From assembly GCF_001885075.1 (NCBI RefSeq), contig NZ_MODU01000004.1:992001-1056000 (forward strand): DNA of 64,000 nt, given 5' to 3'. The notes below the pieces were generated by a model. The model ran no database searches, was not told the DNA's origin, and saw nothing but the letters and a program-made list of their open reading frames with translations. The position numbers and the translations under genes are program-made. This document shows, piece after piece, positions 11,675 to 21,950 of the stretch. Each line of letters begins with the position of its first letter. Within the stretch, counting starts at the first letter, position 1. The stretch comes from Alteromonas sp. V450. Its GTDB lineage: Bacteria > Pseudomonadota > Gammaproteobacteria > Enterobacterales > Alteromonadaceae.

Positions 11675-12091
11675 CTAATGCGAAAGGTTTCGGTGGTTGT
11701 TTAACGCTTGTTCATAATAGGCGTTAACGCTGACCTGGCTATCATTAACAAGCCTTTCATAGCAGATGCCTGCAAACGCATATGTATTCTCACCAACCTG
11801 CAAGAACACACTGGGAGCGTCTGGGTTAGACTGATCATATACCCATGTAGCATCTAATTGGCTTTTGAGAATTTCACCAACATAAGCCCCGAATACATTA
11901 CAAATCGTAAAAACTGCCTGATCTTCTAATGCTTGTTCATGATATTTATCAAGAAAACTCAAAAGTATATCGTCTACCAATGGAATGCTTGCAGGTGAGC
12001 CGTCAAGCTCGGTGTCAAATTCTGTTTTAGCAACGACAACTGCATCGCTAGCACAATCTGACATTAGTTTATCAAGTTCTGTTGGTGACAT
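11675..12091 (-). CDS. Hypothetical protein, 138 residues
   Basis: No recognised family. The protein is acidic, soluble and has no signal peptide or membrane helix. The middle part (ICNVFGAYVGEIL, then TWVYDQ) looks like a compact alpha/beta domain ending in a basic, His/Asn-rich tail. A strong ribosome site (AAAAGGAGAACAAA) sits before the ATG at 12091, which supports real translation. It is separated by 100 bases from tcdA, transcribed in the same direction. Confidence 0.75.
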   Translation of the reverse strand: MSPTELDKLMSDCASDAVVVAKTEFDTELDGSPASIPLVDDILLSFLDKYHEQALEDQAVFTICNVFGAYVGEILKSQLDATWVYDQSNPDAPSVFLQVGENTYAFAGICYERLVNDSQVSVNAYYEQALNNHRNLSH

Positions 12092-12191
12092 TTTGTTCTC
12101 CTTTTCACCTAAGCCACAAGCTATTATTAAGCCCGAAGTTTTATGGTTAATTCATTTTTTATATCGGACGTTACATGTTATCGACCAAACT

Positions 12192-12968
12192 TTATTTTTG
12201 TCCAGTAAGGCGGTTTATAATACTGGCAGCAGCAAACATGCCAAACGTTGCAGTGACGGTAACGACCGCCCCAAATCCACCTGCACAGTCTAAGCGCGTG
12301 CCATTTTCCATGGCCGATTTGTTATAGCAAACAGAACCGTCAGGTTGAGGATAACGCAATTGTTCGGTTGAATATATGCATTCGACACCAAAGCGGCGCT
12401 TCGGGTTTTTACTAAAATTATAGTTTCGTCGTAATTCGCTTCGAAGCTTTGCTGCAAGTGGATCTTGCGTTGTTTTTGATAGATCACCAGTTGTTACTTG
12501 GGTAGGGTCAATTTGTCCTCCCGCACCACCTACCGTAACAATGGGTACTTTTATACGCTTACAGTGAGCAATCATAGCCGCTTTTGCTCGAACACTGTCG
12601 GTAGCATCAACAACAGCGCTTAGCTTATTTGTAAGCAATTCCGCAGTATTGTCTGGTGTAACAAAATCTTCAACACAATGAACTTCACAGTTCGGATTTA
12701 TCAACGCAATCCGTGCAGAAATGGCATCGACTTTTGCTTCGCCAATGGTATTGGAAAGCGCGTGAATTTGACGGTTTGTGTTGGTTATGCATACGTCATC
12801 AAGGTCGATAAGCGTTAATTTACCAACGCCAGAGCGAGCCAATGCTTCGGCAGTCCAACTTCCCACTCCGCCAATGCCGACTATTGCTACATGGCTTTCA
12901 GCCAGCTTCTTTGTTTGTTGATTTCCATAAAGACGTGTTATGCCGCCTAAACGAGGATCTTCAGACAT
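12192..12968 (-). CDS. tcdA: tRNA threonylcarbamoyladenosine dehydratase TcdA
   Basis: An E1-like enzyme that uses ATP to cyclise t6A37 to ct6A37 in tRNAs. The 258 residues contain the adenylation motif VGIGGVGSWTAEALARSG (about residues 30-47), then LIDLDDVCITNTNRQ and VVDATDSVRAKAA, in the order found in E. coli TcdA (CsdL/YgdL). The C-terminal FGMFAAASIINRL helix is also typical. It has its own promoter region of about 210 bases shared with the divergent GST gene. Confidence 0.93.
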   Translation of the reverse strand: MSEDPRLGGITRLYGNQQTKKLAESHVAIVGIGGVGSWTAEALARSGVGKLTLIDLDDVCITNTNRQIHALSNTIGEAKVDAISARIALINPNCEVHCVEDFVTPDNTAELLTNKLSAVVDATDSVRAKAAMIAHCKRIKVPIVTVGGAGGQIDPTQVTTGDLSKTTQDPLAAKLRSELRRNYNFSKNPKRRFGVECIYSTEQLRYPQPDGSVCYNKSAMENGTRLDCAGGFGAVVTVTATFGMFAAASIINRLTGQK

Positions 12969-13179
12969 GATTTATTTCACTTAACAAATATTTAACCCAC
13001 TTCAGCTTGTCTATGAGGCCTTCCTCAAGGGCGCGCATCATCTCAAACTTTTCGTTAAAAAACACTATGGATATTAAACCTTTTAATTTTATCGAATAAA
13101 CAATCCAATTTTACGCAACATACGTTGACTTTGTTACATGGTTTAATTGAATGACTTACATTGATAAAAGGTAAAAGTT

Positions 13180-14154
13180 ATGGGGTTGCTCGTAGACGGC
13201 AAGTGGCAAGATAAGTGGTACGATACAAAAAAAAGCGGCGGAAAATTTGAACGCCAAGCGTCAAAATTTCGCAATGACATATCATCTGACGATAGTTCAG
13301 AATTTAAAGCTGAGTCTGGCCGATATCATCTGTATGTATCGCTAGCCTGTCCTTGGGCACACAGAACGTTAATTTTCCGCAAGCTAAAAGGGCTAGAAAA
13401 TCATATTGATGTCTCTATAGTTCACCCGGAAATGCTCGAAAATGGGTGGGAGTTTAAAACCTATCCGGGGGCTACAGGCGATAAGTTGTATAATGCAGAC
13501 TTTGTACACCAAATTTATACAAAAGCGCAGCCATCAGTAACTACTCGTGTAACGGTACCGGTATTGTGGGATACAAAAACGAATAGCATTGTGAACAACG
13601 AGTCAGCGGAGATTATTCGAATTTTTAACACAGCGTTTAATGCGTTAACGGGAAACACTGATGACTATTATCCAAAAGCACTGCGCGAGGAAATAGATAG
13701 CGTAAACGAGCGGGTTTATCACGATATTAATAACGGTGTTTATAAGGCGGGTTTTGCGACAAGCCAAGCTGCATACGAAGAAGCCGTTAGTTCACTTTTT
13801 AATGCCTTAGATTGGATAGAGGCGAGGTTGAGTAAACAACGTTACCTCGTTGGCGATAGCATTACAGAAGCCGATTGGCGTTTATTTACAACGTTAATAA
13901 GATTCGATGCGGTGTATCACGGTCATTTTAAATGCAACAAACGGCAAATCGCTGATTATCCGAATATCTTCGGATATATGAAAGAGCTATATCAAGTGGA
14001 TGGTGTAAGAGAAACAGTAAACCTGGATCATATTAAACGGCATTACTACTTCAGCCACACGATGATTAATCCTACTCAGGTTATTCCTGTAGGACCTGAA
14101 CAAGATTTTATGTCACCTCATGGTCGTGACCATATTTCGACGCAACATGGATAG
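13180..14154 (+). CDS. Xi-class glutathione transferase, probable glutathionyl-hydroquinone reductase
   Basis: Predicted to reduce glutathionyl-(hydro)quinones using glutathione in the cytoplasm. The 324-residue length and the N-terminal catalytic motif SLACPWAHRTL (Cys near residue 58) define the Xi/omega-like group that includes E. coli YqjG. A helical C-terminal domain follows (YLVGDSITEADWRLF), as does the family's IKRHYY segment. AAAGGT lies seven bases before the ATG. The next gene, a pirin, starts only eight bases after the stop, and its Shine-Dalgarno lies across this stop codon. Confidence 0.9.
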   Translation: MGLLVDGKWQDKWYDTKKSGGKFERQASKFRNDISSDDSSEFKAESGRYHLYVSLACPWAHRTLIFRKLKGLENHIDVSIVHPEMLENGWEFKTYPGATGDKLYNADFVHQIYTKAQPSVTTRVTVPVLWDTKTNSIVNNESAEIIRIFNTAFNALTGNTDDYYPKALREEIDSVNERVYHDINNGVYKAGFATSQAAYEEAVSSLFNALDWIEARLSKQRYLVGDSITEADWRLFTTLIRFDAVYHGHFKCNKRQIADYPNIFGYMKELYQVDGVRETVNLDHIKRHYYFSHTMINPTQVIPVGPEQDFMSPHGRDHISTQHG

Positions 14155-14162
14155 GTATGGTT

Positions 14163-15026
14163 ATGGAAAACAACGGTTTAACATCTACCACAAAACAGGT
14201 CACGAAAGTAGTGCAGGGTATATCGACTAGCGATGGTGCCGGCGTTTCGCTTACGCGCATTATTGGTCAACCGGATTTGCCTCGTCTTGACCCGTTTTTA
14301 ATGCTGGACTTTTTTGGGTCTGACAACCCCGGTGAGTATATTGCTGGGTTTCCGTCTCATCCTCATAGAGGCTTTCAAACTGTAACCTATATGTTGGCAG
14401 GTAAAATGCGCCACAAAGATTCAGTGGGCAATGAGGGTGTTATTGATGCAGGGGGAATACAGTGGATGAACGCGGGAAGGGGGATTATTCACGAAGAAAT
14501 GCCTGAGCAGGAAGAAGGCTTATTACAGGGCTTCCAACTTTGGGTAAACCTTCCTGCCAACGAAAAAATGAGTGCACCAAACTATCAAGACATCCAACCG
14601 GATCTTGTTCCCTTAGTTAACGCAGGCAATGCAAGCGTAAAAGTGTTAGCTGGTGAGTTTGACGGCGTGCAGGGGCCGGTAAAAACAACCGCCGTGGCAC
14701 CAACGTTTTTAGACATAAACCTATGTAAAGGAACTACTGATATTGAGGTGAAATCGGGTGAGTCTGCCTTTATTTACGTTTATGACGGGCACGTCAGCGT
14801 AGAGAGCGGTGAGCAAGGCACTCGTTTAAAACAGGGATCTCTTGGAATTTTATCTATAACAGGTTCACGGTTATCACTGATTGCTGATGATAACGCTAAA
14901 CTCATTTTTGTTTCGGGGAAGCCTATCAACGAGCCAGTCGTTCAATACGGCCCTTTTGTAATGAATTCGCAACAAGAGATAGTACAAGCTTTCAATGATT
15001 ATCAAAACGGCACGTTGGCAAAATAG
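14163..15026 (+). CDS. Pirin family bicupin protein
   Basis: A 287-residue protein with the pirin N-terminal cupin: HPHRGFQTVTYMLAG, then MRHKDS, then GRGIIHEE, giving the usual three His and one Glu iron ligands. Some bacterial pirins (E. coli YhhW) show quercetinase activity, others act as partners of metabolic enzymes. ATG 14163 is chosen over ATG 14157 because AGG at 14153 is seven bases ahead of it. The gene is coupled to the upstream GST, which points to a shared role in quinone or phenolic chemistry (inference). Confidence 0.9.
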   Translation: MENNGLTSTTKQVTKVVQGISTSDGAGVSLTRIIGQPDLPRLDPFLMLDFFGSDNPGEYIAGFPSHPHRGFQTVTYMLAGKMRHKDSVGNEGVIDAGGIQWMNAGRGIIHEEMPEQEEGLLQGFQLWVNLPANEKMSAPNYQDIQPDLVPLVNAGNASVKVLAGEFDGVQGPVKTTAVAPTFLDINLCKGTTDIEVKSGESAFIYVYDGHVSVESGEQGTRLKQGSLGILSITGSRLSLIADDNAKLIFVSGKPINEPVVQYGPFVMNSQQEIVQAFNDYQNGTLAK

Positions 15027-15235
15027 GCTTTAGCATTAGGGTTAGCGTTGTATAAATAGTATCGTATTCGAACTTTTTTACATAAATTGGGTTAGTAATT
15101 CCTTGTTCCCGATGATTAAATACGGTCATGTAAAAATGTAACGTTTGCTTCAAACATAGCGCACTAATGTATTTGGATGCACGTTATTACTAGAATTTCC
15201 GAATAATCTTATTAACTCATGGGATCTTTATCTGA

Positions 15236-16696
15236 ATGGCAACCCCAATCAACTGCTTCAAAGCTTACGATATTCGCGGCGAATTAAATTCACAGTTAAC
15301 CGAGGAGGTAGCGTACCGAATCGGTTATGCCTTTACTCAAGAGCTCAATGCAAAAACAGTTGTTGTTGGCAGCGATGTTCGTCTTACGTCAACACCATTA
15401 AAATTAGCGCTAAGCGCAGGTATTGTAGATGCTGGGGCTAGCGTGACTGATATTGGCATGGCGGGAACCGAAGAAATTTACTTTGCTACGAAGCATTTGG
15501 GTGTAGACGGGGGGATAGAAGTCACCGCTAGCCATAACCCTATTAATTACAACGGTATGAAACTGGTGAAGTCAGGCTCTGTTCCAATTAGTGGCGATAC
15601 TGGCCTTAACGCGATAAAAGAGAAAGCGGAAGCACTAGAAGAGAGCTTCGTTTCAGAGCGATTAGCACACTACACTGAGGGTGCATTGATTGATGCAGAT
15701 GCGTTTTTTAACGGTACGGCCCATGTAAAAGAAGACAAGCTTTCTGAAACTGATAAATATGCGGTTAAATCGTGTATGTCTGACTATGTTTCTCACATGC
15801 TTTCTTACGTTAATTTGAGCAATTTTACGCCGTTAAAAGTGGTGGTTAATGCAGGTAATGGTGCCGCAGGCCCCGCGCTAGACGCTATTGAAAAAGAAAT
15901 GAAAGTGCAGGGTGTTCCGATAGAGTTTGTGAAAGTACATCACAATGCAGATGGCACATTTCCAAACGGTATACCCAACCCACTTTTGCCAGAAAATCGT
16001 GCTGACACTGCTGATGCAGTTAGAGCTTCAGGGGCGGATTTCGGTATTGCATGGGATGGTGACTTCGATCGCTGTTTTCTGTTTGATGCGGAAGGTAATT
16101 TCATTGAAGGGTATTATATTGTTGGCTTGCTCGCCGAAGCATTTATTGAAAAAGACACCAACAGTAAAATTATTTATGACCCGCGAGTATATTGGAACAC
16201 GGAAGACATTATCAATACTGCTGGCGGAACACCCATAAAATCTAAAACTGGCCACGCGTTTATTAAAGAGCGTATGCGCAAAGAAGACGCCGTGTATGGT
16301 GGCGAAATGAGCGCACACCACTATTTTAGAGATTTTGCCTATTGCGATTCAGGCATGATCCCTTGGTTGCTCATTGCTGAGTTGGTGTGTGTGAAAAAAC
16401 AAACGCTAGCGAGTATGGTAAAAGCGCGAATTGAAGCGTTTCCATCTTCCGGTGAAATTAACAGTAAACTCAACGATGCTGACGCGGCGTTAACGCGCGT
16501 TACTGATAAGTACAAGCCACTGGCTAGTGTAGTTGATACCACTGATGGTCTGGGCCTGGAATTTGGCTCATGGCGCTTTAACTTGCGTAAATCAAACACA
16601 GAACCTGTTATTCGTCTAAATGTTGAAAGTAAAGGTGATATTGCGTTGATGGAACAAAAGACTGAAGAGGTTCTTGCACTGATACGTGCAGAATAA
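15236..16696 (+). CDS. Phosphomannomutase/phosphoglucomutase (CpsG/ManB-like)
   Basis: Interconverts hexose 6- and 1-phosphates, feeding nucleotide-sugar synthesis. The 486-residue alpha-D-phosphohexomutase has all four signature loops: the phosphoserine loop [14 protein letters not shown], the magnesium loop DGDFDRCF, the sugar loop [12 protein letters not shown] and the phosphate loop [11 protein letters not shown]. These match the CpsG type. Whether mannose or glucose phosphate is preferred cannot be read from the sequence. It is monocistronic, followed by a long hairpin. Confidence 0.93.
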   Translation: MATPINCFKAYDIRGELNSQLTEEVAYRIGYAFTQELNAKTVVVGSDVRLTSTPLKLALSAGIVDAGASVTDIGMAGTEEIYFATKHLGVDGGIEVTASHNPINYNGMKLVKSGSVPISGDTGLNAIKEKAEALEESFVSERLAHYTEGALIDADAFFNGTAHVKEDKLSETDKYAVKSCMSDYVSHMLSYVNLSNFTPLKVVVNAGNGAAGPALDAIEKEMKVQGVPIEFVKVHHNADGTFPNGIPNPLLPENRADTADAVRASGADFGIAWDGDFDRCFLFDAEGNFIEGYYIVGLLAEAFIEKDTNSKIIYDPRVYWNTEDIINTAGGTPIKSKTGHAFIKERMRKEDAVYGGEMSAHHYFRDFAYCDSGMIPWLLIAELVCVKKQTLASMVKARIEAFPSSGEINSKLNDADAALTRVTDKYKPLASVVDTTDGLGLEFGSWRFNLRKSNTEPVIRLNVESKGDIALMEQKTEEVLALIRAE

Positions 16697-16736
16697 ACAC
16701 AATCATTGTTGTTCATTTTTCTTAGTTAAGGTCGTG

Positions 16737-16772
16737 GACGAAGGCGATATTTGCGTTGTTATCGCCTTCGTC
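16737..16772 (+). terminator. Long perfect hairpin after the phosphomannomutase gene
   Basis: A 13-bp perfect inverted repeat, GACGAAGGCGATA / TATCGCCTTCGTC, with a ten-base loop, 41 bases past the stop. The following T run is short (TTAATTAG), so it may be a weak terminator or an mRNA-stabilising structure. Confidence 0.6.
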
Positions 16773-16946
16773 TTAATTAGATGAAAATTATACTTTGTCG
16801 ATATTTATCAGTGGCTTAAGTGGGTTATGCGTAACTCTTTAGGTGGTTTTTTAACTGCGTATTTGCCTTATCTCGCTGCTATAACTCCGTTTTCAGCCAA
16901 ACCTATTAATATCTACAAAGGTCACATCGCTAACAGAAGCGAAGCG

Positions 16947-17369
16947 CTAAGCGACTAAGTAAATCATCCATGCGTGACAGATAACAACCACGCTCGTTAA
17001 CCCCATTCGCAAGCTGATATAACTTACAACCTGGTCTTTAGGAAGGCTAAGGGTAAACTTGTCGTAAATGAGTACAGACACATAGCTCAACGACAACACA
17101 CCAAACACCTTCACATCGTGTGAGAAGACAAGACAAAGCCAACCAATAATTGTTGGTAACATGGCGATAACCATCTGTTTGTCATATCGTTGATTGCTTA
17201 TCGCGTCCCACCAGTGAATACCACCAAAAAAAGACAACAATACGGCTGAATACTGCACAAAATAAACTGCACTTTGCGTAAGCGATAATAGATTAAGTTG
17301 ATAAGCCAGTGGCATAGCTGCAAAAGGTATGAGACCAGCAATACCTAGAAACACTGCAGAATAGGGCAT
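16947..17369 (-). CDS. DUF3429 family membrane protein
   Basis: A 140-residue protein with about five hydrophobic segments and the DUF3429 core FFGGIHWWDAI. Members are small inner-membrane proteins, widespread in marine Proteobacteria, with no known function. It lies downstream of the gltA start in the opposite sense of PMM, with a 577-base separate block; a terminator at 17401-17428 isolates it from gltA. A GGAGCATCA-type ribosome site precedes ATG 17369. Confidence 0.85.
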   Translation of the reverse strand: MPYSAVFLGIAGLIPFAAMPLAYQLNLLSLTQSAVYFVQYSAVLLSFFGGIHWWDAISNQRYDKQMVIAMLPTIIGWLCLVFSHDVKVFGVLSLSYVSVLIYDKFTLSLPKDQVVSYISLRMGLTSVVVICHAWMIYLVA

Positions 17370-17400
17370 TGATGCTCCTTAAATAAACATTGTATAAAAA

Positions 17401-17428
17401 AAAATAGCGCCATGAAGGCGCTATTTTT
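17401..17428 (-). terminator. gltA terminator
   Basis: Stem AAAATAGCGCC / GGCGCTATTTT with a five-base loop. Read on the minus strand, the arm is followed by a run of nine T, so it is a strong intrinsic terminator for gltA. Confidence 0.88.
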
Positions 17429-17468
17429 ACACTTAAGCGTACGTCTTAGTTCAGTAATAACTGAATGA

Positions 17469-18746
17469 CTACTTAATTGGCGTATACTTACGTTGGCTGT
17501 GACCAGTGTATAGCTGACGAGGACGCCCGATTTTTTGTTTCGGGTCGCTCATCATTTCATGCCAGTGTGAAATCCAACCTACTGTGCGAGACAGCGCAAA
17601 TATACACGTGAACATGTTGGTAGGAATACCAATCGCTTTAAGTACGATACCAGAGTAGAAGTCAACGTTAGGGAACAATTTCTTCTCTGCGAAGTAAGGG
17701 TCGCTCAACGCGATTTTTTCTAGTTCCATGGCAACTTCAAGAAGTGGATCTTTAACGTTTAGTTCGCTAAGCACTTCGTGGCAGCTTTCACGCATTACAG
17801 TAGCACGTGGGTCGTGGTTTTTGTAAACGCGGTGACCGAAGCCCATTAGACGGAATGGATCGCTCTTGTCTTTTGCGCGTGCGATAAATTCTGGAATGCG
17901 ATCAACAGTGCCGATCTCTTCTAGCATATTCAAACAAGCTTCGTTCGCACCGCCGTGAGCTGGACCCCAAAGTGATGCAACACCCGCAGAAATACATGCG
18001 TATGGGTTCGCACCTGAAGAACCTGCTAGACGAACAGTAGACGTTGACGCGTTTTGCTCGTGGTCAGCATGAAGCGTAAAAATACGATCCATAGCGCGTT
18101 CAACAGCTGGGCTGATTTGATATTCTTCTGCTGGTACAGAGAACATCATGTTCAGGAAGTTAGCTGCATAGCTTAAATCGTTGCGTGGATAAACAAACGG
18201 TTGACCTACGTTGTACTTGTAGCACATTGCTACAAGAGTAGGCATTTTAGCAATCAAACGATGCGCGCTACGAATGCGCTGTTCTTCGTTAGAAACGTCT
18301 AAATCGCTGTGGTAGAACGAAGACATTGCGCCAACGGTACCACATAGCATTGCCATAGGGTGCGCGTCGTTGCGGAAACCGTGGAAGAACATGTTAATTT
18401 GCTCGTGTACCATGGTGTGACGGGTAATCGTCTCTTTAAATTCTTCGTACTGTTCTTTTGTCGGTGCATCACCGTGAAGAAGCATGTGACAAACTTCTAA
18501 GTAGTCTGCGTCACGCGCTAGTTCTTCGATAGGGAAACCGCGGTGTAATAGTACACCTTGAGCGCCATCAATGTAGGTAATTGAAGACTCGCAAGATCCT
18601 GTCGCCATAAAACCTGGGTCGTACGTAAAATAACCGTGTTGGCCTAACGTACGGACATCGATAACATCTTGTCCTTCGGTGCCAGACAAGATAGGAAGCT
18701 CGATTTCCTTACCGCCGGCTTTAAGAATGGCTTTCTGATCTGCCAT
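17469..18746 (-). CDS. gltA: Citrate synthase GltA (type II)
   Basis: Condenses oxaloacetate with acetyl-CoA, the first step of the TCA cycle. The 425-residue product has the N-terminal beta-rich region of Gram-negative hexameric enzymes, then [31 protein letters not shown] and [14 protein letters not shown], carrying the catalytic histidines and substrate arginines. The start is ATG 18746, preceded by AGGAGAG; the frame stays open further upstream but that part has no family resemblance. It diverges from the sdh-suc genes, as in many gammaproteobacteria. Confidence 0.97.
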   Translation of the reverse strand: MADQKAILKAGGKEIELPILSGTEGQDVIDVRTLGQHGYFTYDPGFMATGSCESSITYIDGAQGVLLHRGFPIEELARDADYLEVCHMLLHGDAPTKEQYEEFKETITRHTMVHEQINMFFHGFRNDAHPMAMLCGTVGAMSSFYHSDLDVSNEEQRIRSAHRLIAKMPTLVAMCYKYNVGQPFVYPRNDLSYAANFLNMMFSVPAEEYQISPAVERAMDRIFTLHADHEQNASTSTVRLAGSSGANPYACISAGVASLWGPAHGGANEACLNMLEEIGTVDRIPEFIARAKDKSDPFRLMGFGHRVYKNHDPRATVMRESCHEVLSELNVKDPLLEVAMELEKIALSDPYFAEKKLFPNVDFYSGIVLKAIGIPTNMFTCIFALSRTVGWISHWHEMMSDPKQKIGRPRQLYTGHSQRKYTPIK

Positions 18747-19446
18747 AAATGCTCTCCTCAGAATGGTTCTGTTTGCAGCGAAAACGAACGAAACTGTTCG
18801 CTTCGTTGGGAAAAGTGGGCGTATTTGTACTTTATAATGTACTAACAAGTCAATTTAATTGCATATATGCATAATAAATATTCCGGATTGCACAAAAAAA
18901 TATTTAGCAATCTGATAAAGTTTAATTAACTCGTGGAAAATTCACTTTGCCCGATACGGTGCAATTATCAATGGCTTTTAAAAAAAGGTAAACCACCGAA
19001 TGATAAATATATTATCAGGTTAGATTAAAAAGTAACCCTTTGAAGTAGAATAAATAGTCACATAGATTAAAAGTCATTAATTTCTAACCCTTGCAGATAG
19101 TTATTCACTTCGGCTGCTGCTAATATTACTGCATCGTTATCGTTCTACTTTAACGCGTATCAACAAATTTTGATCTCTTTTTATTCAAATGAAATAACAA
19201 AAACTGTTGAAGCGAGACTAAAGTCTTACACCGTCACAAAAAATTGTAATTATATACTACGCTGGATATACTCAGCGGTGCTTAGAAACAGAATATTTAT
19301 TCTGTTAAAAGCAGAGTAAAATAATTCACAAATTGTTAACAACTCAGCGGATGAGACGATTAACAGGTTAAAAAACGAATTCACTTACTCAGGACATAAT
19401 AAAGTAAGAAATTCATTATCCCCTACGGATTAAACAGGCATACATT
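18747..19446. promoter_or_regulatory. Divergent gltA-sdhC regulatory region
   Basis: About 700 bases with no convincing gene. It is AT-rich and holds a perfect 12-bp palindrome TGCATATATGCA at 18860-18871 on the gltA side, and a 20-base inverted repeat AACAGAATA-TT-TATTCTGTT at 19287-19306 on the sdhC side. TGTTAA elements occur at 19303 and 19334 and in reverse at 19360. TGTTAA repeats resemble ArcA sites, and in E. coli ArcA represses sdh, but the match here is by eye only. Confidence 0.6.
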
Positions 19447-19821
19447 GTGAAAAAGCAAAGACCAGTAAATTTAGAACTCAATACTATTAAATTTCCGCCT
19501 TCTGCTATTTCGTCAATTCTCCACCGTGTAACCGGTGTTGCTATGTTCTTCGCGCTTCTATTCGTTATCTGGGCATGGGCAGTCTCTGTTCATTCGCCTG
19601 AAGGTTTCGCGAACGTTCAAGCAATCATGGACGGTTTCCTTGGAAAATTTGTCGCAATTGGCACAGCCTCAGCGCTGACGTATCACATTCTAGGCGGCCT
19701 AAGACACGTTGTTATGGATTTAGGTCACTGGGAAGAATTAGAGTCGGGTAACACAAGTGCAAAAGCGGTAATCGCACTTTGGGTTGTACTGACCGTAGTA
19801 TTGGGAGTTGCATTATGGTAA
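19447..19821 (+). CDS. sdhC: Succinate dehydrogenase cytochrome b556 subunit SdhC
   Basis: A membrane anchor of complex II that binds heme b and ubiquinone. The 124-residue protein starts at GTG and has three hydrophobic helices. PPSAISSILHRVTGV carries the quinone-site Ser and Arg, and the heme-ligand His sits in YHILGGLRHVVMDLGH. It is the first gene of sdhCDAB; its TAA overlaps the start of sdhD by seven bases. Confidence 0.95.
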   Translation: MKKQRPVNLELNTIKFPPSAISSILHRVTGVAMFFALLFVIWAWAVSVHSPEGFANVQAIMDGFLGKFVAIGTASALTYHILGGLRHVVMDLGHWEELESGNTSAKAVIALWVVLTVVLGVALW

Positions 19822-20162
19822 CCAACCAAGCAAGCATTAAGCGCGACGGCGTACAAGATTACGTTTCTTTACGCGCTACAGCAGCTATTATTTTCGCGTA
19901 CTCGGTTTTCATGGCGTGGTTTTTTATCACCACCGATAACATAACGTTTATTGAATGGCGGGGATTATTCTCTGGCCTAGCTATGAAAGTTTTCACATTG
20001 GCAGCACTAGTAGCAGTGATGATCCACGTGCGCATCGGCCTTTGGCAGGTGCTTACAGACTATGTTAAAGCAACAGGTCTGCGCGCAGGACTACAATATA
20101 TTTTAAATATCATCGCATTCGGCTATGTAGCTGTTGGCCTATTCGTATTGTGGGGAGTGTAA
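19815..20162 (+). CDS. sdhD: Succinate dehydrogenase membrane anchor subunit SdhD
   Basis: The second membrane subunit of complex II, 115 residues with three helices. The start ATG 19815 overlaps the end of sdh[21 protein letters not shown] gives the heme/quinone-side His and the Asp-Tyr pair usual for SdhD. It ends one base before the sdhA start, so the subunits are likely translationally coupled. Confidence 0.94.
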   Translation: MVTNQASIKRDGVQDYVSLRATAAIIFAYSVFMAWFFITTDNITFIEWRGLFSGLAMKVFTLAALVAVMIHVRIGLWQVLTDYVKATGLRAGLQYILNIIAFGYVAVGLFVLWGV

Positions 20163-20163
20163 A

Positions 20164-21936
20164 ATGAGTTTACCCGTTCACGAGTTTGATGCAGTTGTAA
20201 TTGGTGCAGGCGGCGCAGGTATGCGTGCCGCATTACAGATTTCACAGTCTGGTAAATCATGTGCACTGTTGTCAAAAGTATTTCCAACCCGTTCTCATAC
20301 TGTGTCAGCTCAAGGTGGTATTACCGTAGCACTTGGTAATTCACACGAAGACAATTGGGAATGGCATATGTATGACACCGTTAAGGGATCTGATTATATC
20401 GGTGACCAAGACGCTATCGAGTACATGTGTAAAACTGGTCCAGAAGCCATCATCGAGATGGAGAACATGGGGCTTCCGTTCTCTCGCTTCGAAAATGGTA
20501 AAATTTACCAGCGTCCATTTGGTGGTCAGTCTAAAAACTTTGGTGGTGAGCAGGGCGCTCGCACAGCGGCCGCAGCTGACCGTACTGGTCACGCACTTCT
20601 TCACCTTCTTTACCAACAAAACGTAAAGAACAAAACAAAAGTGTTTTCTGAGTGGTATGCACTTGACTTAGTGAAGAACCAAGACGGCGACGTTGTAGGT
20701 TGTACAGCAATCGACATCGAGACTGGTGAAGTTGTTTACTTTAAGTCGCGCGCTGTTGTTCTTGCAACAGGTGGTGCGGGTCGAATCTATGCGTCGACTA
20801 CAAACGCACACATCAACACTGGTGACGGTGTTGGTATGGCACTTCGCGCAGGTGTTGCGGTTCAAGATATGGAAATGTGGCAGTTCCACCCAACGGGTAT
20901 CGCTGGCGCAGGTACATTGGTAACCGAAGGTTGTCGTGGTGAAGGTGGTTACCTTCTAAACAAAGACGGTGAACGCTTCATGGAACGTTACGCGCCTAAC
21001 GCAAAAGACCTTGCTGGTCGTGACGTTGTTGCACGTTCAATGATGACAGAAATCCGTGAAGGTCGTGGTTGTGAAGGCCCATGGGGTACTCACATCAAAC
21101 TTAAGCTTGATCACTTAGGTAAAGACGTACTTGAGTCACGCCTACCTGGTATTCTTGAGCTGTCACGAACGTTCGCACACGTTGACCCTGTTAAAGAGCC
21201 AATTCCAGTAATTCCTACTTGTCACTACATGATGGGTGGTATTCCAACAAATGTAGACGGTCAGTGTCTAACTGTTGATGAAAACGGTAATGACAAGGTT
21301 GTTAACGGTCTATTCGCTTGTGGTGAGATTGCATGTGTATCTGTACACGGTGCAAACCGTCTAGGCGGTAACTCACTTCTTGACCTTGTTGTATTCGGTC
21401 GTGCGACTGGTCTACACCTTGGTAAAGCACTTTCTGAAATGGCACCAACACGCGACGCATCTGAGTCTGACCTTGAAGCATCAATGACGCGTTTCAACCG
21501 TTGGGAAAATTCAGAGAAAGGCAAGGGCGAAGACCCAGTACAAATTAAGAAAGACTTGCAGAAATGCATGCAGCTTAACTTCTCAGTATTCCGTGAAGGT
21601 GAAGCAATGGCGGAAGGGCTTAAAGAGCTTAGCGAGATTCGCGAGCGTCTTAAGCATGCACGCCTTGACGACAAGAGCGCAGATTTCAATACCCAGCGTA
21701 TTGAATGCTTAGAGCTTGATAACCTAATGGAAACCGCGTACAGCACAGCAGTAGCAGCGAACTTCAGAACAGAAAGCCGTGGCGCACACAGCCGCTTCGA
21801 CTTCCCGGACCGTGATGATGATAACTGGTTATGCCACAGCATCTATGATCCGAACACTGATAAAATGCTTAAACGTGAAGTAAATATGGCGCCTAAGCTT
21901 AGGGAAGCATTCCCTCCTAAAGTGCGTTCATATTAA
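20164..21936 (+). CDS. sdhA: Succinate dehydrogenase flavoprotein subunit SdhA
   Basis: Oxidises succinate to fumarate at a covalently bound FAD on the cytoplasmic face of complex II. The 590 residues include the dinucleotide motif [12 protein letters not shown], the flavinylation site [16 protein letters not shown], and the RGEGGYLLN and SRGAHSR active-site segments. Start ATG 20164 is chosen because homology begins at [14 protein letters not shown]; the frame is open 10 codons further upstream inside sdhD. Codon use is strongly biased, as expected for a highly expressed gene. Confidence 0.98.
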   Translation: MSLPVHEFDAVVIGAGGAGMRAALQISQSGKSCALLSKVFPTRSHTVSAQGGITVALGNSHEDNWEWHMYDTVKGSDYIGDQDAIEYMCKTGPEAIIEMENMGLPFSRFENGKIYQRPFGGQSKNFGGEQGARTAAAADRTGHALLHLLYQQNVKNKTKVFSEWYALDLVKNQDGDVVGCTAIDIETGEVVYFKSRAVVLATGGAGRIYASTTNAHINTGDGVGMALRAGVAVQDMEMWQFHPTGIAGAGTLVTEGCRGEGGYLLNKDGERFMERYAPNAKDLAGRDVVARSMMTEIREGRGCEGPWGTHIKLKLDHLGKDVLESRLPGILELSRTFAHVDPVKEPIPVIPTCHYMMGGIPTNVDGQCLTVDENGNDKVVNGLFACGEIACVSVHGANRLGGNSLLDLVVFGRATGLHLGKALSEMAPTRDASESDLEASMTRFNRWENSEKGKGEDPVQIKKDLQKCMQLNFSVFREGEAMAEGLKELSEIRERLKHARLDDKSADFNTQRIECLELDNLMETAYSTAVAANFRTESRGAHSRFDFPDRDDDNWLCHSIYDPNTDKMLKREVNMAPKLREAFPPKVRSY

Positions 21937-21950
21937 GAGAGGCAACGATC

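Noticed and set aside
18747..18848. 34-codon N-terminal extension of citrate synthase
   Set aside because: The frame is open, but homology and the AGGAGAG site place the start at 18746.
21261..21842. 193-codon minus-strand open frame opposite sdhA
   Set aside because: It mirrors a highly biased coding gene, has Ser/Arg-rich low-complexity composition and no ribosome site. An overlap shadow.
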